Of a stretch of 64,000 bases of DNA, positions 46,457 to 59,186 are shown one piece after another. Below the pieces are notes generated by a model. The model did not search any database, had not been told where the DNA came from, and worked only from the letters and a program-made list of their open reading frames with translations. The translations under genes and the position numbers were made by a program. Numbering within the stretch: the stretch's first letter is position 1; each line of letters opens with the position of its first letter. The stretch is from Lucifuga dentata (lineage: Eukaryota > Chordata > Actinopteri > Ophidiiformes > Bythitidae), in the NCBI GenBank assembly GCA_014773175.1, contig VXCM01005013.1, forward strand, positions 1 to 64,000, written 5' to 3'.

Positions 46457-47187
46457 CAGCTGAGAGACACCAGGGAATCCTGTTGTGCTGTGTAGTGAAG
46501 GAAAAATGTGTGAAGAATATGTGAAGGTTTTCCTCACGGGACACGGAGTGACAGCAAAAACTACCAGCTGTCCAGCAGCACAGGAAGACAAAAGGGAGAA
46601 ATCATGCAGGGATGCAGAAAGATAAATCGAAAAGAAGGACAGGAAATGGAGTTATTGCTTCACAGTGCATCACAAAGGATTCATTTTGACATGTTGGTAT
46701 TAAATCTTAAATGTTATGTTTGTTTAAAAAAAACATTGGTAGTAAGATTAATATGATAAAAATGCAAATTTAAGACTGAATAAGAACCTAAACCACTCAG
46801 ACATTTCATCTCTGAGGAGAATTTATCTACTCTCTCTTCTCTTTCTTTGGTCCCCCCCCAACACACACACACACACACACTGAGTGCAGAATTGGTTGTG
46901 AAAAACACTGGCTGTCTAGCAGGGTTGTGAATCGATTAGCAGCCAAACTTCTGTTCTCAGTAATGAAGAAAGAAGAAACGGCAGACTCGTGCAGAAAGCT
47001 GTAGTGGTTTAACAGACATGAAACCCAGACTGTCACCCAGCAATGCAGACAAAAAGCTCAGAGGAAAGAAACTGGGAAAACTTCAGAATAACAACCAGTA
47101 TTATTTTGTAATTCTTAGTGATAAAAGCAGCATTTTAATGCAGCTGGTGGCACAAAATCCCAACTACTTTATATACTCTTAGATAAT

Positions 47188-47993
47188 TTAAGGCGTTTTC
47201 AGACCTGTAGTCTGTTTGCTCTGTCTGAATCAGGAACTAAAACTGTCATGTGAGAATAGTCGCTCTATTCATTGGTCAGAATTATCTGGGGCCGGGAGCA
47301 ACAAAGCCAAAACAGGAAAAAGTTTACATAACATGGAACTAAAAGAGAATTGGGTTACTTTCTGAGTCATACTCATCATTTGGTCATTTATCACAAAAAT
47401 TATGGCAGCAGAAGCTGAATTTGGCTTCAAGACAACGTGCGGAAAACCACATGTTGCTTCACTTTATGTGAAGACGACGCTGCCTTCAGACGCTGAACAG
47501 GAGGATGAAACTGAGCCCATATAGCCATATGCTATTCTCCAACATGTTCATCTGAAGATGTATTAGGTAAGTTTGATATGTTATGTCACAGCATTCATAT
47601 CAGTTGCTATGTCTGATAAAAGTAGTTTAACTACAGTAAACTTTATGCTACATTTGAAGAGTTTAATGGGTTTAAGTAGCAGATATCTCCCAAGCTTCTA
47701 AGGTAAAACAAATTTTACTGCATTTGTGTTTAAGCTTTAACCACATGCAAGCCTCTCCAGTTATAGATCAATCAATCAGATTGCCTCGTTGTTGGTATGG
47801 GCCTAGTGTAGATCATGTTCAGACCACAAATGAACCGGTCCACAGTTCAGTTGGAACTGGACTGATTGTTTTGGTTCAGACCCAATTTTGATTGCTGTGT
47901 TCACATACGCCCAACGGAAGAGAACTTAAGGAGGAAACACTCCAGGATCCGAAACAAACCCTCAAAATGAACTAGGTGTGAAAACTCCCTAAA
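47188..47993. mobile_element. DNA transposon-like element with inverted ends
   Basis: Left TTTAAGGCGTTTTCAGACCT is the imperfect inverse of right AGGTGTGAAAACTCCCTAAA. About 800 bp, no transposase frame. The motifs CTGTCTGAATCAGG and ATGTTCAGACC recur inside. Confidence 0.65.
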
Positions 47994-50400
47994 TCCTAAA
48001 TCTATAGCAATGCATCATATTTTATGAGCTCACCATATTTCCTGCATGTAAACTATTTATTTGCAAATAAAAATAAGACGCAACAACAGCCATCATATAA
48101 ATCCAGTGAATACTGCACTTGAAGTACAATGTTTCCAACACCTCAAAATTATACTTAATGATAATATTTCATTCTATTTACTTTGCAAATAAGCATTATG
48201 TGTGCAGATTGTAAAATTGGAAATGATGTGTACAATGATTCGTTAATAGTGATGGTTAAATAAACATAAACAAGCATTTACTGGGCATAAAATGCATTGA
48301 AGTGCATTTTAAAAGCTTGGCAATCATAATTGATGATTAATTAGACCCAGTTTACAAAACTGTTCTATTTGAAAGAATGCTGGAGGAGCAGATGAAACAT
48401 AAGCAAGACTGCCATCCTGAACAGAGCGAGAAAATGACATGGGAGGAAAAGGGGCTTGAAGCCAAATTGCTAGAATACATTGATGAATAAAGAGATGAGG
48501 GTACAGAAAAAAAGAGAGAATGAATGAGAGAAAACAGCACATCTTGTCAGATACTGCAGCTGACCGACCAGAGAGAGCCGTACCTAAAGCAGATATGGTA
48601 ATAAATGGAAGGGAACGATTCATTTTGCATAGTGCTGAGTAATCAAAGATAGGAGAAACTTGAGGGGAAGAAGACAAGGTGAAGCAGGAAGTTAGGAAGG
48701 GTGTGATTAAAGTGAAAATACAAGAGCAAGAGAGACAAAGGAAAGGAAGAAAGGAAGACAAACAAAGGTATGGGGAAAGATTTGAAACAAGGAGAGAAGC
48801 TGAAAAAGACGGAAGATAGAAAAGAGAAAATACATGAGATGCTGTAATGGAAAAGGGAAACAAAAGAATGCAGAGGGAGGAAAATTGATAAAAGCAGTTG
48901 ACTGTGAGAGGTGGCTGTGAAATCAGAGGTATGAACACAGAGTTGGATGGTAAAAAGAGAAGCACACACACTTGAATGAAAGGAATTAGTGTTTTCTATG
49001 GAATTTCATTCTTATTAGGTTGGAAAAGCCTCCAAAACAGCATTTAGACCTGCATGAGATGACAAAGCCTTCCTTTGAAAGCCATCATGACATTTCTGTT
49101 AGATTCATGATTGCTGTTCTAAAATACCCAAAGTGGACAACATGACAGATCAGTGTTTAACAAGAGATTTTCTGTGCTTAATCATTTTTTTTGAAAGGCC
49201 CAGTATGTCATCTGATTCTGAGAAAAAGCGCAACAAAAGGCTAAATTTAGAGGTTAAGAAAATTAGTCATCATCGTTTCAGTGGGAGCAGGTCAGGACAA
49301 TGAGAAAATTATGAGAGAGAAATTGATAATCGCTTCCCGAGAGAAAAGTCATGACTCACACATAAAAGACCTTCATAACGAAGACTCTGTGTGAGTCAGG
49401 TTATGAACGTGTCTGTCTGAGTGAAAATGAAGAGAGAGATGGAATGATTAGATATCGCCTAGCCAACAAGTGATAATCATCTCCGCTGCTTCATATCTCT
49501 GTGTCATAAATGTTTTGTTTTTTTTTTTGCCGTTCTCCTTGGAAAGCCGCAAGGGCCACATCATTAACTCTTTCAGGAAGTTCTGCGACTTCAAACTATA
49601 TTAACCCTGCTGACCTTCAAGCAATTACAGCAGCAGAAGCGAGAAAACCTTCCATGTACAGCAAGCCAATCAATTTATCATCAAGCTGTGATATTCTTTG
49701 TGTTATTTTGTGATACCCAATAATTGCTTTTGTGTACCAAATTCCCCTCAATCTACTCCTGTTAATGACTTTCTACATTTCCCATAATCTCCTTCAACAA
49801 TCTCCAGGAAAATAGGATGAGAATTTGCTGCATTACACATGTAAGTGGAGAGATAAAAACAATGACAGTGATAATACAACAGTACAAGCAATACAGTTGC
49901 TATGTTTCCAAACAGAAAAAATGAGTCAAAATATCTTGTGGCTGCACTGAATTCTGGTATATGAGGCCAGGGATGGCACTAAAGGGGGACATTAGGGAGC
50001 CTTCTGGTCACTGTCAAAAATAATTGTCTAATGAACTGCAGTATGTGTTTATAACAAGTCCAGTAAAAAGAAATGATTTGCTAGAATGGGTGCACCAAAA
50101 CATACAAATGGATGTGTTTTTTCTGGTAATAATTAATGTGGACTAAAGTAGCTCACTGCTCGTACACAAATAAATGAGATAATGTGCGTTAGGAATTGAA
50201 AAAACATTTATTTTACTGCTGCCACTGTTTAAAACAGAAGCACTATGAATAAAGATGTACTCTGTTCATGTAGCTACTTCATTTCTAATGTTTTTTCAAA
50301 TAGTGCACTTAGTGTTTAAGGCCACTTCGTGTTTGAGGTTGAATCTTAATTTTAAGATACAAAATTTTTACTTTTAGTATTGTACTGATGTGTGAATGGG

Positions 50401-50898
50401 AACATATTAAACAGATTTCCACATTGTTATTTTCATTTAGTGCTCTATTTTGAAACAAAGGCTTTAATGTACAAAATAAAGTGACTCACTTCTACTTTCA
50501 TTGCTGTGCACACTGAGTGAAAACAGCCCATTTTAGGTATTGCGTCTTTAAGGCCCCCTTCCACAAAGTCAGCTCTGTTCTGATTGGCCAGCAGCATCAT
50601 GCCTGAGTTGGCAACACCCACGGATTGAGAAACATTTGCTCACTTGCCTCAAACTTTGTGGATGTGTCTACCAAATATCTAGGAGGCTAAATTCAAATGT
50701 GCTGCGTGTTGATGTCAACATATTATGGATTTAAAGGATTATTCCAAAAATGAAGCATTTAGAGCAGTTCAGACCCTATGGGTTTGTCTTACTGGATGTA
50801 TTTCTGTAGACGTGAGCCTCAATGTTTAGCACAAACTTCCTACTTTATTACACTATATGGTTAGGGAAAACAAAAAAGCATTATAAGTCCCCTTTAAG
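50401..50898. mobile_element. MITE-like element, family B, long copy
   Basis: Core GTGCACACTGAGTGAAAACA and TTCTGATTGGCCAGCAGCA, and a right end ATAAGTCCCCTTTAAG. The left terminus (AACATATTAAACAG) is degraded. Confidence 0.7.
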
Positions 50899-51673
50899 TA
50901 AAATAATTTGTTGCTGGGTCTTATGCTGTTACTCATCAACTGGTAGCGTGATTGGCTGAACAGCACTCTGATTATTAGTTTCTATTTGTAGATAGACACA
51001 CATTCACTTTGTAAGCCTGTCTATGATACTTCAGATTTCATGCATTTTACATTTTCATTTGTTTTGCATTTCATTTGCATTTTACATTTTCATTTGCTTT
51101 ATGAATCCCATTGAAAAATAAAGCTCACCCATCACATCTCCATGATTCGACTGTCAGTGAAGAATTTCAGTTTCTCTCTGTAGGATCACTGAACGTTGTT
51201 GTGAAATAAGCCTTTGATGCCGTAGAATAACCTCCAAATCTGACCTGATCTCAGCTCTCAACATCACTTAATCTACACGCTTGGCATCTGTCTGCAGAAA
51301 TGAACAATGCAGAAATACACAGTGCTAGACGTTTTGGACATTGCTCCTGTGTTTTATGATTATTTAGGCATTCATTGTACAAAACTGCATTGTAATAAGA
51401 TGAGTAAAACATGAGTGTGTGATAAAACATGTACTCAAGCTCTCCGCAAGAAATGAAACAGGTAGGAGGCAGAAATGTTAAGATATTCATGGTTGGAGAA
51501 CAAGTGAGATGAGTCATTTAGTGTCTGTTTTAAAAGATGTTAATCTTACAAGATGAAGTAGCAGGTGGAGAAAATCTGTGTTTTGGTGAACAATCTCAGT
51601 TTGTTAACTTGAGACTAAACATAATCCAGCTAAATCCTACTGTGCTGGATGTGAGCCACGTTCATGTCAACAG

Positions 51674-52779
51674 TTAAAGGACCATGCTGGACATTTAGCA
51701 TGTTTGAGCCTAATATATTCAAATTCCATACACGGAATGTTACTGACAATCATTTCCCAAAGCATACTACTGGAACCATGAATTTAAAAAATTGTTCCTA
51801 TCTTCCAGATCGCCATTGGTTTCACTTCATTCTGCTATTAAAATCAACTTGTTAATACTTGAAACATTCTTGGGATAGGTAATCCATCATCGTGAACAAG
51901 ACATGTATTCAGGTTTTTTTTATTAGCTACATAATTTTAGCCTTTAAGCACAATAAAAAGCATGGAGTGAAGGTATGTCTCCACCAGGGAATATAGTCCC
52001 AAAAGAAGACCAACACTTATGGAAAAATTTAAATGACCGTGACTTCATAAGGCTGCATAACTATTAGCAGGCGAAACATTGCTTTTTAAGGTGGGTGTAT
52101 CACTTGAATATTTGATTTTGAAACATTAAGAGATTTTGCAAAATATCAGGAAAACTGAAATATGGTTTTATCCTTTGGGAAATGATTGTCAGTAACAAAA
52201 CGTATGAAAATTGAATATATTCTGTGACGGGTGGGGTTTGGACCCAAATGCAGCACACAGTACAACTCTAACAAGTTAAGTTCTTTACTAGCGTTCTCAG
52301 TCCAACACAGAAGCAAGCAGAACAACAGGCAGGACAAAGCGCCTACATAGAGACTGACAGACGGGGAACCCAGGCACAGGGACTGGAATCGGAGTCGGGG
52401 ACAGAAGGCAGAGGTGGTTTCCAGGGAAACGACAAGCAGGATAGTCCAAGACAGGCCGAGTCGGTAACAGAATGTCAGTCCACAAATAAACGCTGGAAAG
52501 TCTTGCATCGAGGATAGCTAAGAACAATCTGGCAAAGGGTGAGTGTGAGACTGGGGCTTAAATCCATGCCTGATTGGTGCTAATTGGTGACAGCGTCCAA
52601 ACCTGAAATGAATCAGGCTGATGAACTGAGGTGAGGAGCTGAAGACCAGGCAGGCAGAAATGGCAGGTGAGTAGCTGAGGACCAGGCAGGCAGAAATGGC
52701 AGGTGAGTGGCTGATCAGACATGCAGAACTGTGACAATATTTGGCTCAAACATGCATGATTGCCAGTATGGTCCTTTAA
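51674..52779. mobile_element. MITE-like element, family A, long copy split by a nested insertion
   Basis: Left end TTAAAGGACCATGCTGG and right end CCAGTATGGTCCTTTAA form the family inverted repeats. The continuous core seen at 26.5 kb (GAAAATTGAATATGTTGGGC) is interrupted here after GAATATATT by about 520 bp. Confidence 0.75.
52216..52736. mobile_element. nested interspersed element inside a family A MITE, LTR-like ends
   Basis: Begins (C)TGTGACGGGTGGGG and ends CAGAACTGTGACA, flanked by ATATT on both sides as a possible 5-bp target duplication. It carries a tandem 39-bp duplication (AGACCAGGCAGGCAGAAATG) at 52636-52712. TG...CA ends suggest a solo LTR or LTR-derived repeat. The class is not certain. 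Confidence 0.6.
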
Positions 52780-52985
52780 GGGCCTGTATGAAAACATGAA
52801 ATAATGGAGTTATGAGGCAACATTTCGACTGAAACCGGAGGCCAGCTGGGTTTTTAAGCTTGAGGTAAAATGAGGAAACTTTGCTGGGTGATTCACAACA
52901 ATCTTGACCTGGTCTTACTGAGTTTCTGTTTCAAAAGTGTGTGATGCCATCAGCAGACTGATATCCCTCCAGCACTATGTCATGT

Positions 52986-52986
52986 A

Positions 52987-53018
<32 letters not shown>
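52986..53018. repeat. (CT)n microsatellite
   Basis: About 32 bp of CT repeats. Confidence 0.9.
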
Positions 53019-53019
<1 letters not shown>

Positions 53020-55519
53020 GTAGGACATAGTGTGTATATAGATAGATATTTTCAGTCTCTTAGTCCCCAGGAAATTTCACTGGGAAACTTCCAAAGAACA
53101 GATCGCCCCACTTTCTTGCCACTAAACTGGAGCGGCCAATTTCCCTCCCTCACTGTTTGACATCTACACACATAATGGCACTCTGACACACACAAATAGA
53201 CATAAACCAACAGTATGTTTGTCCATGAGCAGTTTCCATCACACCCATTCATACCTGAGACCCCACAAAGTCGTGGACCCTGTGGTGAAGGTAATTGAGC
53301 GCACATGTAGTCGTACTCCAGCTCCAAAATCTCCACGTGGGAACTATATGTACGTCACAGAAAATGTTAATCTAGACTGCGCTGACCCACGGGAGCCCAA
53401 CCCAAGGAGAATGAATCCACGTGTTCTTACTCATACACACGTTCTGATGTAACTTTCCCTTGTGCTATTAAACTAGGGTGAGCGTGGGTGGAGGAACCTG
53501 ATTAGAGTTTGAGGAGAAAAGGGTGGGGAGTAAGGGGGTGTGTAACAGCGTCATTGGTGTAATCATCATGGAAATTTCACAGAATTAGACCCATGATATC
53601 TCCAGGAAGCTCACCAGCACATCTGGTGTCCCAGAATCACCCTTCTTCATCCCAGACACTCACCGTGCACTACATACGTCGCACTACACACGCCCGAGTT
53701 ACATCCTATAATATGTGGATGCTGTTTAAACTACAGCATGCTAATACAGCTGAATAACTGAGAAATACAAAAAAAGGAAGGCAAAGACACACAGTACAGG
53801 AAACATTAAAAGCCTCTAACATTAATGCGTTTCAGTAGCAGCCTTAATCAGCGTGTGTCATAAAAATGAATCAAAGTTAAAAGGACTGATTGATGAGTAA
53901 TGCACCTAACATAGAAAGACCTAACTCAGAAGTGTTGCAGTTATTTATTACTCAAGCATAATCTCCCTTCAACTCAACACTTCTGCTAATGACACTGGAG
54001 GGAGGGAAGAAATCCATCACAGCTGATATGACATCATCATCTGACGCAAAAGCTGTGATAAATGCTGGTTTGTCAGGTTAAATAACTGTGTGTGTAAAAT
54101 TGTCAGCAATCATGGGGACCCATTTCCAACTTTACAATCCCTTTCTCAGTAAAAATATTTCTAGCATCAAGGTCAGACTGTAATAAAAATGTTAAAATAA
54201 ATTATCTTTTTGATCCGTGTAGCTTAATTTCTAAAGCAAGTGCCAGAGGTAAACTGCCAGGTTGTTTTTTTGTTTTTTTTTTAGTGTTCTTTTTCAGTAA
54301 TTTCTTTTGTTTTGCTTGGCTGCAAGTGCTGCTTGCATGAAAATATTTGATTTATAACTCCTTTCCAAGAAGTGTTTTTCTTTTATCTTTTTCTTTTTTT
54401 TTTTTTTTAANTTTTTTTTTTTTTTTAATCTTTGCAAATTTCAAGTCAGAATTAGAATGTGGGTCACATATTCTTCTCAAATGCAAAAATTAGCTCAGAA
54501 AAACAGTCCAGAAACCCCATCGTATCAATAATTGCCTACTCATATACAACAGAAAAGTATCAAATTACTTTACACTGCATTGTATTGTAAAACCAGACTA
54601 AAACACTCCGAACTACAAAACCTTCACACCTACAAGAAATCAAAAACCTTTCAAACCGACAGCAAACAAGCCTGAGGACATCTATCCAATTCCAACTCTC
54701 TGATTTTTGAGCATCAAAAACACTGTAGTACAGGAAGAGGATTTAGAGACATGTTGGGGAAAAGCAATAAAACAAAACCCTAGAGGGCTCCCTAAAAAAA
54801 GACAACAGTGCTTTATAGAGAAGATGTGAGAAAGAAAGAAAGCACATTAAAAACAAGAACGAAAATAAGCATGTGAGTTCTTCCTAAGGCATAAGAATGA
54901 CCTCATAGCTTATTTCCTTGCAGTTCAACATGGTTTTTACCTCAGGCTACAAAACCTCAGTGACTTTTAAGGTATTTCCAGTCAAAATCAAGCCCTTTAG
55001 ACTTGCTTGATCAATGTGATGAAAGTGTGTGGACTGCATAGCTCACCTGCAATATTAATTTGGACACAAATGTTCTGACTCGATTGCCCTCCCTTGAGCC
55101 AGAGTTTTGCTCGTTTGCTATATTGATCAAAGTTTGATTGTTTACAAGGATCTGTCAAATCTGACAGATGAGGAATCTCATAACCACACGTTTGACTGGG
55201 CTAAAAGGAAAATTACCTTACATCATCTAGGCTGATTTCATTAGTTTTCATTAAACTTTCAAAGATGGAGTTCAACTGCTGCCAGATTAATTTAGTTAGG
55301 AATAAGATGTTATAGTCACCTGTTCAACACAGATTTAGTAGACATCGCTGAAACTGTACAATCCATTCATGTGCCAGATTTACGTTTTCAGTTAGAACGA
55401 GTTGCATCATTGCAAAAAGTTCTACTTGAAATCTGCAGGAGGCATTTTATCATGATGTAGATGATGTAAAGTGGAATTACCGTCTCTCTGTATGTGTGTA
55501 ATGAACTACAGAGATGAGC

Positions 55520-55556
<37 letters not shown>
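55520..55556. repeat. (GA)n microsatellite
   Basis: About 36 bp of GA with one GCGA break. Confidence 0.9.
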
Positions 55557-57436
55557 TGAAGGCAATCAATCGGCTGGGTGAGACTGGTTGAGATCACAAT
55601 CAAATAGCATGCTAATTAATTAGCTCCACTTGTCATCAGCACAAATCTCTGTGGGATTGTACAGAATCTGTACATGTTTTCTGCTGGCAGCTTCCTGTTA
55701 CTGCCTAAATCACAGGAACTAATCTCTTCTGTTTGGCTGAAGCGCATTGGTGGCAGGACCCATATGCTGCTATCTGGGGCCGTACTGAGGGCCAGGTCAG
55801 GGCTATTAGTTGGCAGTCCGTGGTAGCTCATGAATAAAACATCAACTATGGGAGTAGCTGTAGGGGAAGAGACTGCCGGAGCATACGATGGGCTGTGAAA
55901 TATTAAAAGTAGGCGCCGAAGGGGAGCCTGACCATGTGGCAACTTTCAATTTGGTTCCTTTTGTTTTCTACAGGCCCAGTCATAAAATCCAGTCGGTCAT
56001 ATTTGAAAATCATTCTGGATTCTTTTTTTTTTTTGCTCATCTCTTTAGAATAATGCCCTTTGAAGCCATGTCAGAAAGTGCCAACCATCAGCAGAGACAG
56101 CGTAGAGACAGAAGTTTGATCTCGTCCTGCTGGGAGTTGACCAAAGCGGAGGTTGTGATGAACACGCAGCTCTGTCAGGCCTAACAAGCTTTATATGCTG
56201 AGTGGAATTATGCACCTTTAACCAGGAGCTGAGAGCTGAGATTCATTCTTAGGGACGCAAGCCAACACACTCAGGTGAACTGAGGTAAAGTAAGCAGAAG
56301 CCGAAAGCTGGTCAAAGCTGTCACGGTTTGAGAAAGCTGTGTTTGACCTCAGACAGTTTTCCAGCTCCATTCAGCAGCGGCTGAATCAGCACTTCATCCA
56401 AAAAGGGTTGGTGGCTTCACATTTAAGGATTCTGAACAGGAAAATCAATTTCCTCAGATAGCGTCTGACAGTTACAGCATCCAAAATAGACACATTATTC
56501 AAATGCATTTTTCACGACTCCATTCTTAGCAGTTCTTGGTTATGAGATTCGTCCAATTCATTAATTAATTCCAATAATGTGTCATGGCACAGTGTTGTTT
56601 TTGTCCTGCACAACAATGGATTTACTTCCCCGTCTTTCACTCGAGACTCCAGTTATCCACTTGGACACGACAGCTTTTGACAGTCATCTGCATTTCCTGG
56701 TGGCTGCCTTCAAACTGAAAGTGACAGATAACTAACAAGATACGAGGAGGAGCTGAATGACTGGGAGTCACAGATTCAATCTCACTTCATAATCTCCAGC
56801 CGTGATGGAATAAAGCCAACATGTGTTCGCTGTTTTAATCCGTGCTATATAGGCCAATCAATATGGCTCCACATCAAACAACTCCTATAGGCTCTATCTC
56901 CTTTCCCCGCTCTCTGTTCCATCCCCCATGTCAGCTCTTCCTCTTTTTCTATTTGCCTCTTTCTACAGCCTGGACTGACACACTCAACAACTTTCTAATC
57001 ATCAGAAGACTCTCTTCTTTCCAACATTTCTTCATTTTTGTACTCTTCTTCTGATGAAACACCTCACTTCACAGGGATCAGAGTGGGAAATGTTTTGCAT
57101 TGTGTGTAAGTGTGAGTGTATTATTAACAATCTGTATGTGTGTGTGTCTCCTCTGACTTCTCTGTGCCAGTTTCACATCCAGCGGTGCTTAACGTGTGAG
57201 ACCTGACGCTGTAGTCTATAACACCTCCCATCCTGCTGCCACACCCCCTTCCCTTGTTACTATAAATACAGCCAGCTGTGCTTCCATTATTAATGCATCC
57301 AGCCTGAATATGGCAAATTCATCTTCTCCCATAAACTTCTCAACAACCTCTGCTGCCTGCTGCTGGTGCAAATAGTCACACATTAACAACCAAAACACTT
57401 CAACTAGCTCTGCTTAAGAAAGGTTTGTTGGTGAAA

Positions 57437-57472
57437 GAGGAGGAGGAGGAGGAGGAGGTGGAGGAGGAGGAG
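57437..57472. repeat. (GGA)n microsatellite
   Basis: About 36 bp of GGA units with one GGTGGA variant. Confidence 0.9.
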
Positions 57473-58854
57473 GCAGATGGAGAAAGTCAGCTTGAAACCA
57501 GAAAGAACGCTGCATCTCGATGACTGATCAGTTACAAGACTATGAATATATGGAAGCAGAGGGCCTCAGATGACGAGAAATAATGTCTGGATTGATTCAG
57601 GGTTCAAAAGACCTGCAAGGAGACAGGAAATAATAAAAGCTTATGATAATGTCAAGGCTAATCACTCCACAATAAAGAAATTATGGGAGTCACAGGCACA
57701 CACCATTTTCCACTAACTACAGCTGACAGTTTCCCGACAGGATCGCGCTTTGACAAAAGCGACACGACACAGCTCGACACCTTTCAATCACAAGCAGAAA
57801 TCTGAGACTTGAGTTTCCACAGCGCGCCAAATTACACCAAGTGACAGCATCACCAGGAGAAATTTCACCAACATGACAAAAAAGCTACTTCAGTTTCATT
57901 CTGTCTATATTAATTACATAAAACAGCCTGAAATCATTGTTAAGTGAGAGAAAGCTGAATAACAAAGCAATAGATGGGTCACAGCAGCTTGTTTACAAGA
58001 TCCTTCATGAATATACAGCTTCCACAGGCTTTTAGCATTTCGTCGTTTGGGTGACTAAATAAGGCTCTCACAGATAAAATATGAGACTGAATACGAAATC
58101 CACACTTTTCTTAGATGCCTTTTGAACGCTGCATGATCTTATCAGGTTGTGATGCTGCACGCAAGGCTTATGGGAATGTGAACAAGTGTATGATTTGAGC
58201 AAAAACATGTCTGAACTAGTTTTAGGTCTGCAAAACAAAACTCTCTTGACTTGGTTTTCTGCCATTTTGAATTATATCTAAAACAGTTTTTTCTTATCTT
58301 CTCCTATCATTTTGGGTCAGCTGGCACCAACTTTTGTGTGTAGAATGTCTGGACCAAAATGGAAAAAGTCATTACTTTGACTTTTGATTTTTCTTACCTT
58401 TTTGCTACACTTGGCTTCCAATGTTTAGGCTCATTCTACGTAACTTGCAATATTTCATCAAATTAGTGTACTATAACTAAATGTGGTGGACATGCAGAAG
58501 GCACTTATGCAACAAGTTAATCATCGATCGACCTGATGGAGGCACTATAACTTAACTGGAATTTGAACTAACAAAATTCTTTTTTTTTTCCTCGATTCCT
58601 TGGGGTGGTGCATCTATCATTACACCACACCGGCAAGATGCAATTCAATATTGGTCAAGTTGCAAAACCTTGAAATCCCAAGTTTATCACCTGGAAGCTG
58701 ATATGAATGATGCTTAATAATAAGTAATAAGTCAAATCTCCTGTTGTTCATACGGGACATGAATGCAGCATCCAGTCCTGCTGCTGATGCTTAGGTCTTT
58801 TCTCTTCGATCATATACAAACACACACACCATGCCCCACCCTACTCTCTGATCA

Positions 58855-59130
58855 TCATCCTGGGCCAGCGTTCCTTTGACGCCATGCATCTGCTGCTGCT
58901 AAATATAGCACCCCACTTTGATGATGCAGCAGTGAATGTTGGGAGAACTCAAACCCCTGTTCTTCCCCTTTCTGCCTTTCAATGGCGCAATTAGCCCTAA
59001 TAGGCGAAGAGCAAATTAATGATGCATGGGATAGTCTGGCCAGTGCCCTCCCACCCCATACTCCCCTGGCCCTCTAATTGCCATGAATGGAGACTTTGCG
59101 ATGGGCCAGATGGAATCTGTGCCGGGCCAG
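58855..59130. promoter_or_regulatory. candidate conserved noncoding element with a MEF2-type site
   Basis: Unlike its AT-rich, repeat-rich surroundings, this stretch is of balanced composition. It contains CTAAATATAG at 58899-58908, which fits the MEF2 consensus, and several TAAT-core homeodomain-like sites near 58989-59025. Enhancer function is inference only. Confidence 0.25.
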
Positions 59131-59135
59131 GAGGA

Positions 59136-59136
59136 G

Positions 59137-59181
<45 letters not shown>
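59136..59181. repeat. (GA)n microsatellite
   Basis: About 44 bp of GA repeats. Confidence 0.95.

Positions 59182-59186
<5 letters not shown>

Noticed and set aside
48324..48971. 215-residue minus-strand open frame rich in Phe, Ser and Leu
   Set aside because: It comes from purine-rich plus-strand sequence (GAAAGGA and GAGA tracts). There is no domain, no splice context and no similarity I recognise.
53219..53452. 77-residue plus-strand open frame with PVVKVIERTCSRTPAPKSP
   Set aside because: It looks more protein-like than most, but I recognise no family, it is isolated, and no flanking exon signals extend it.
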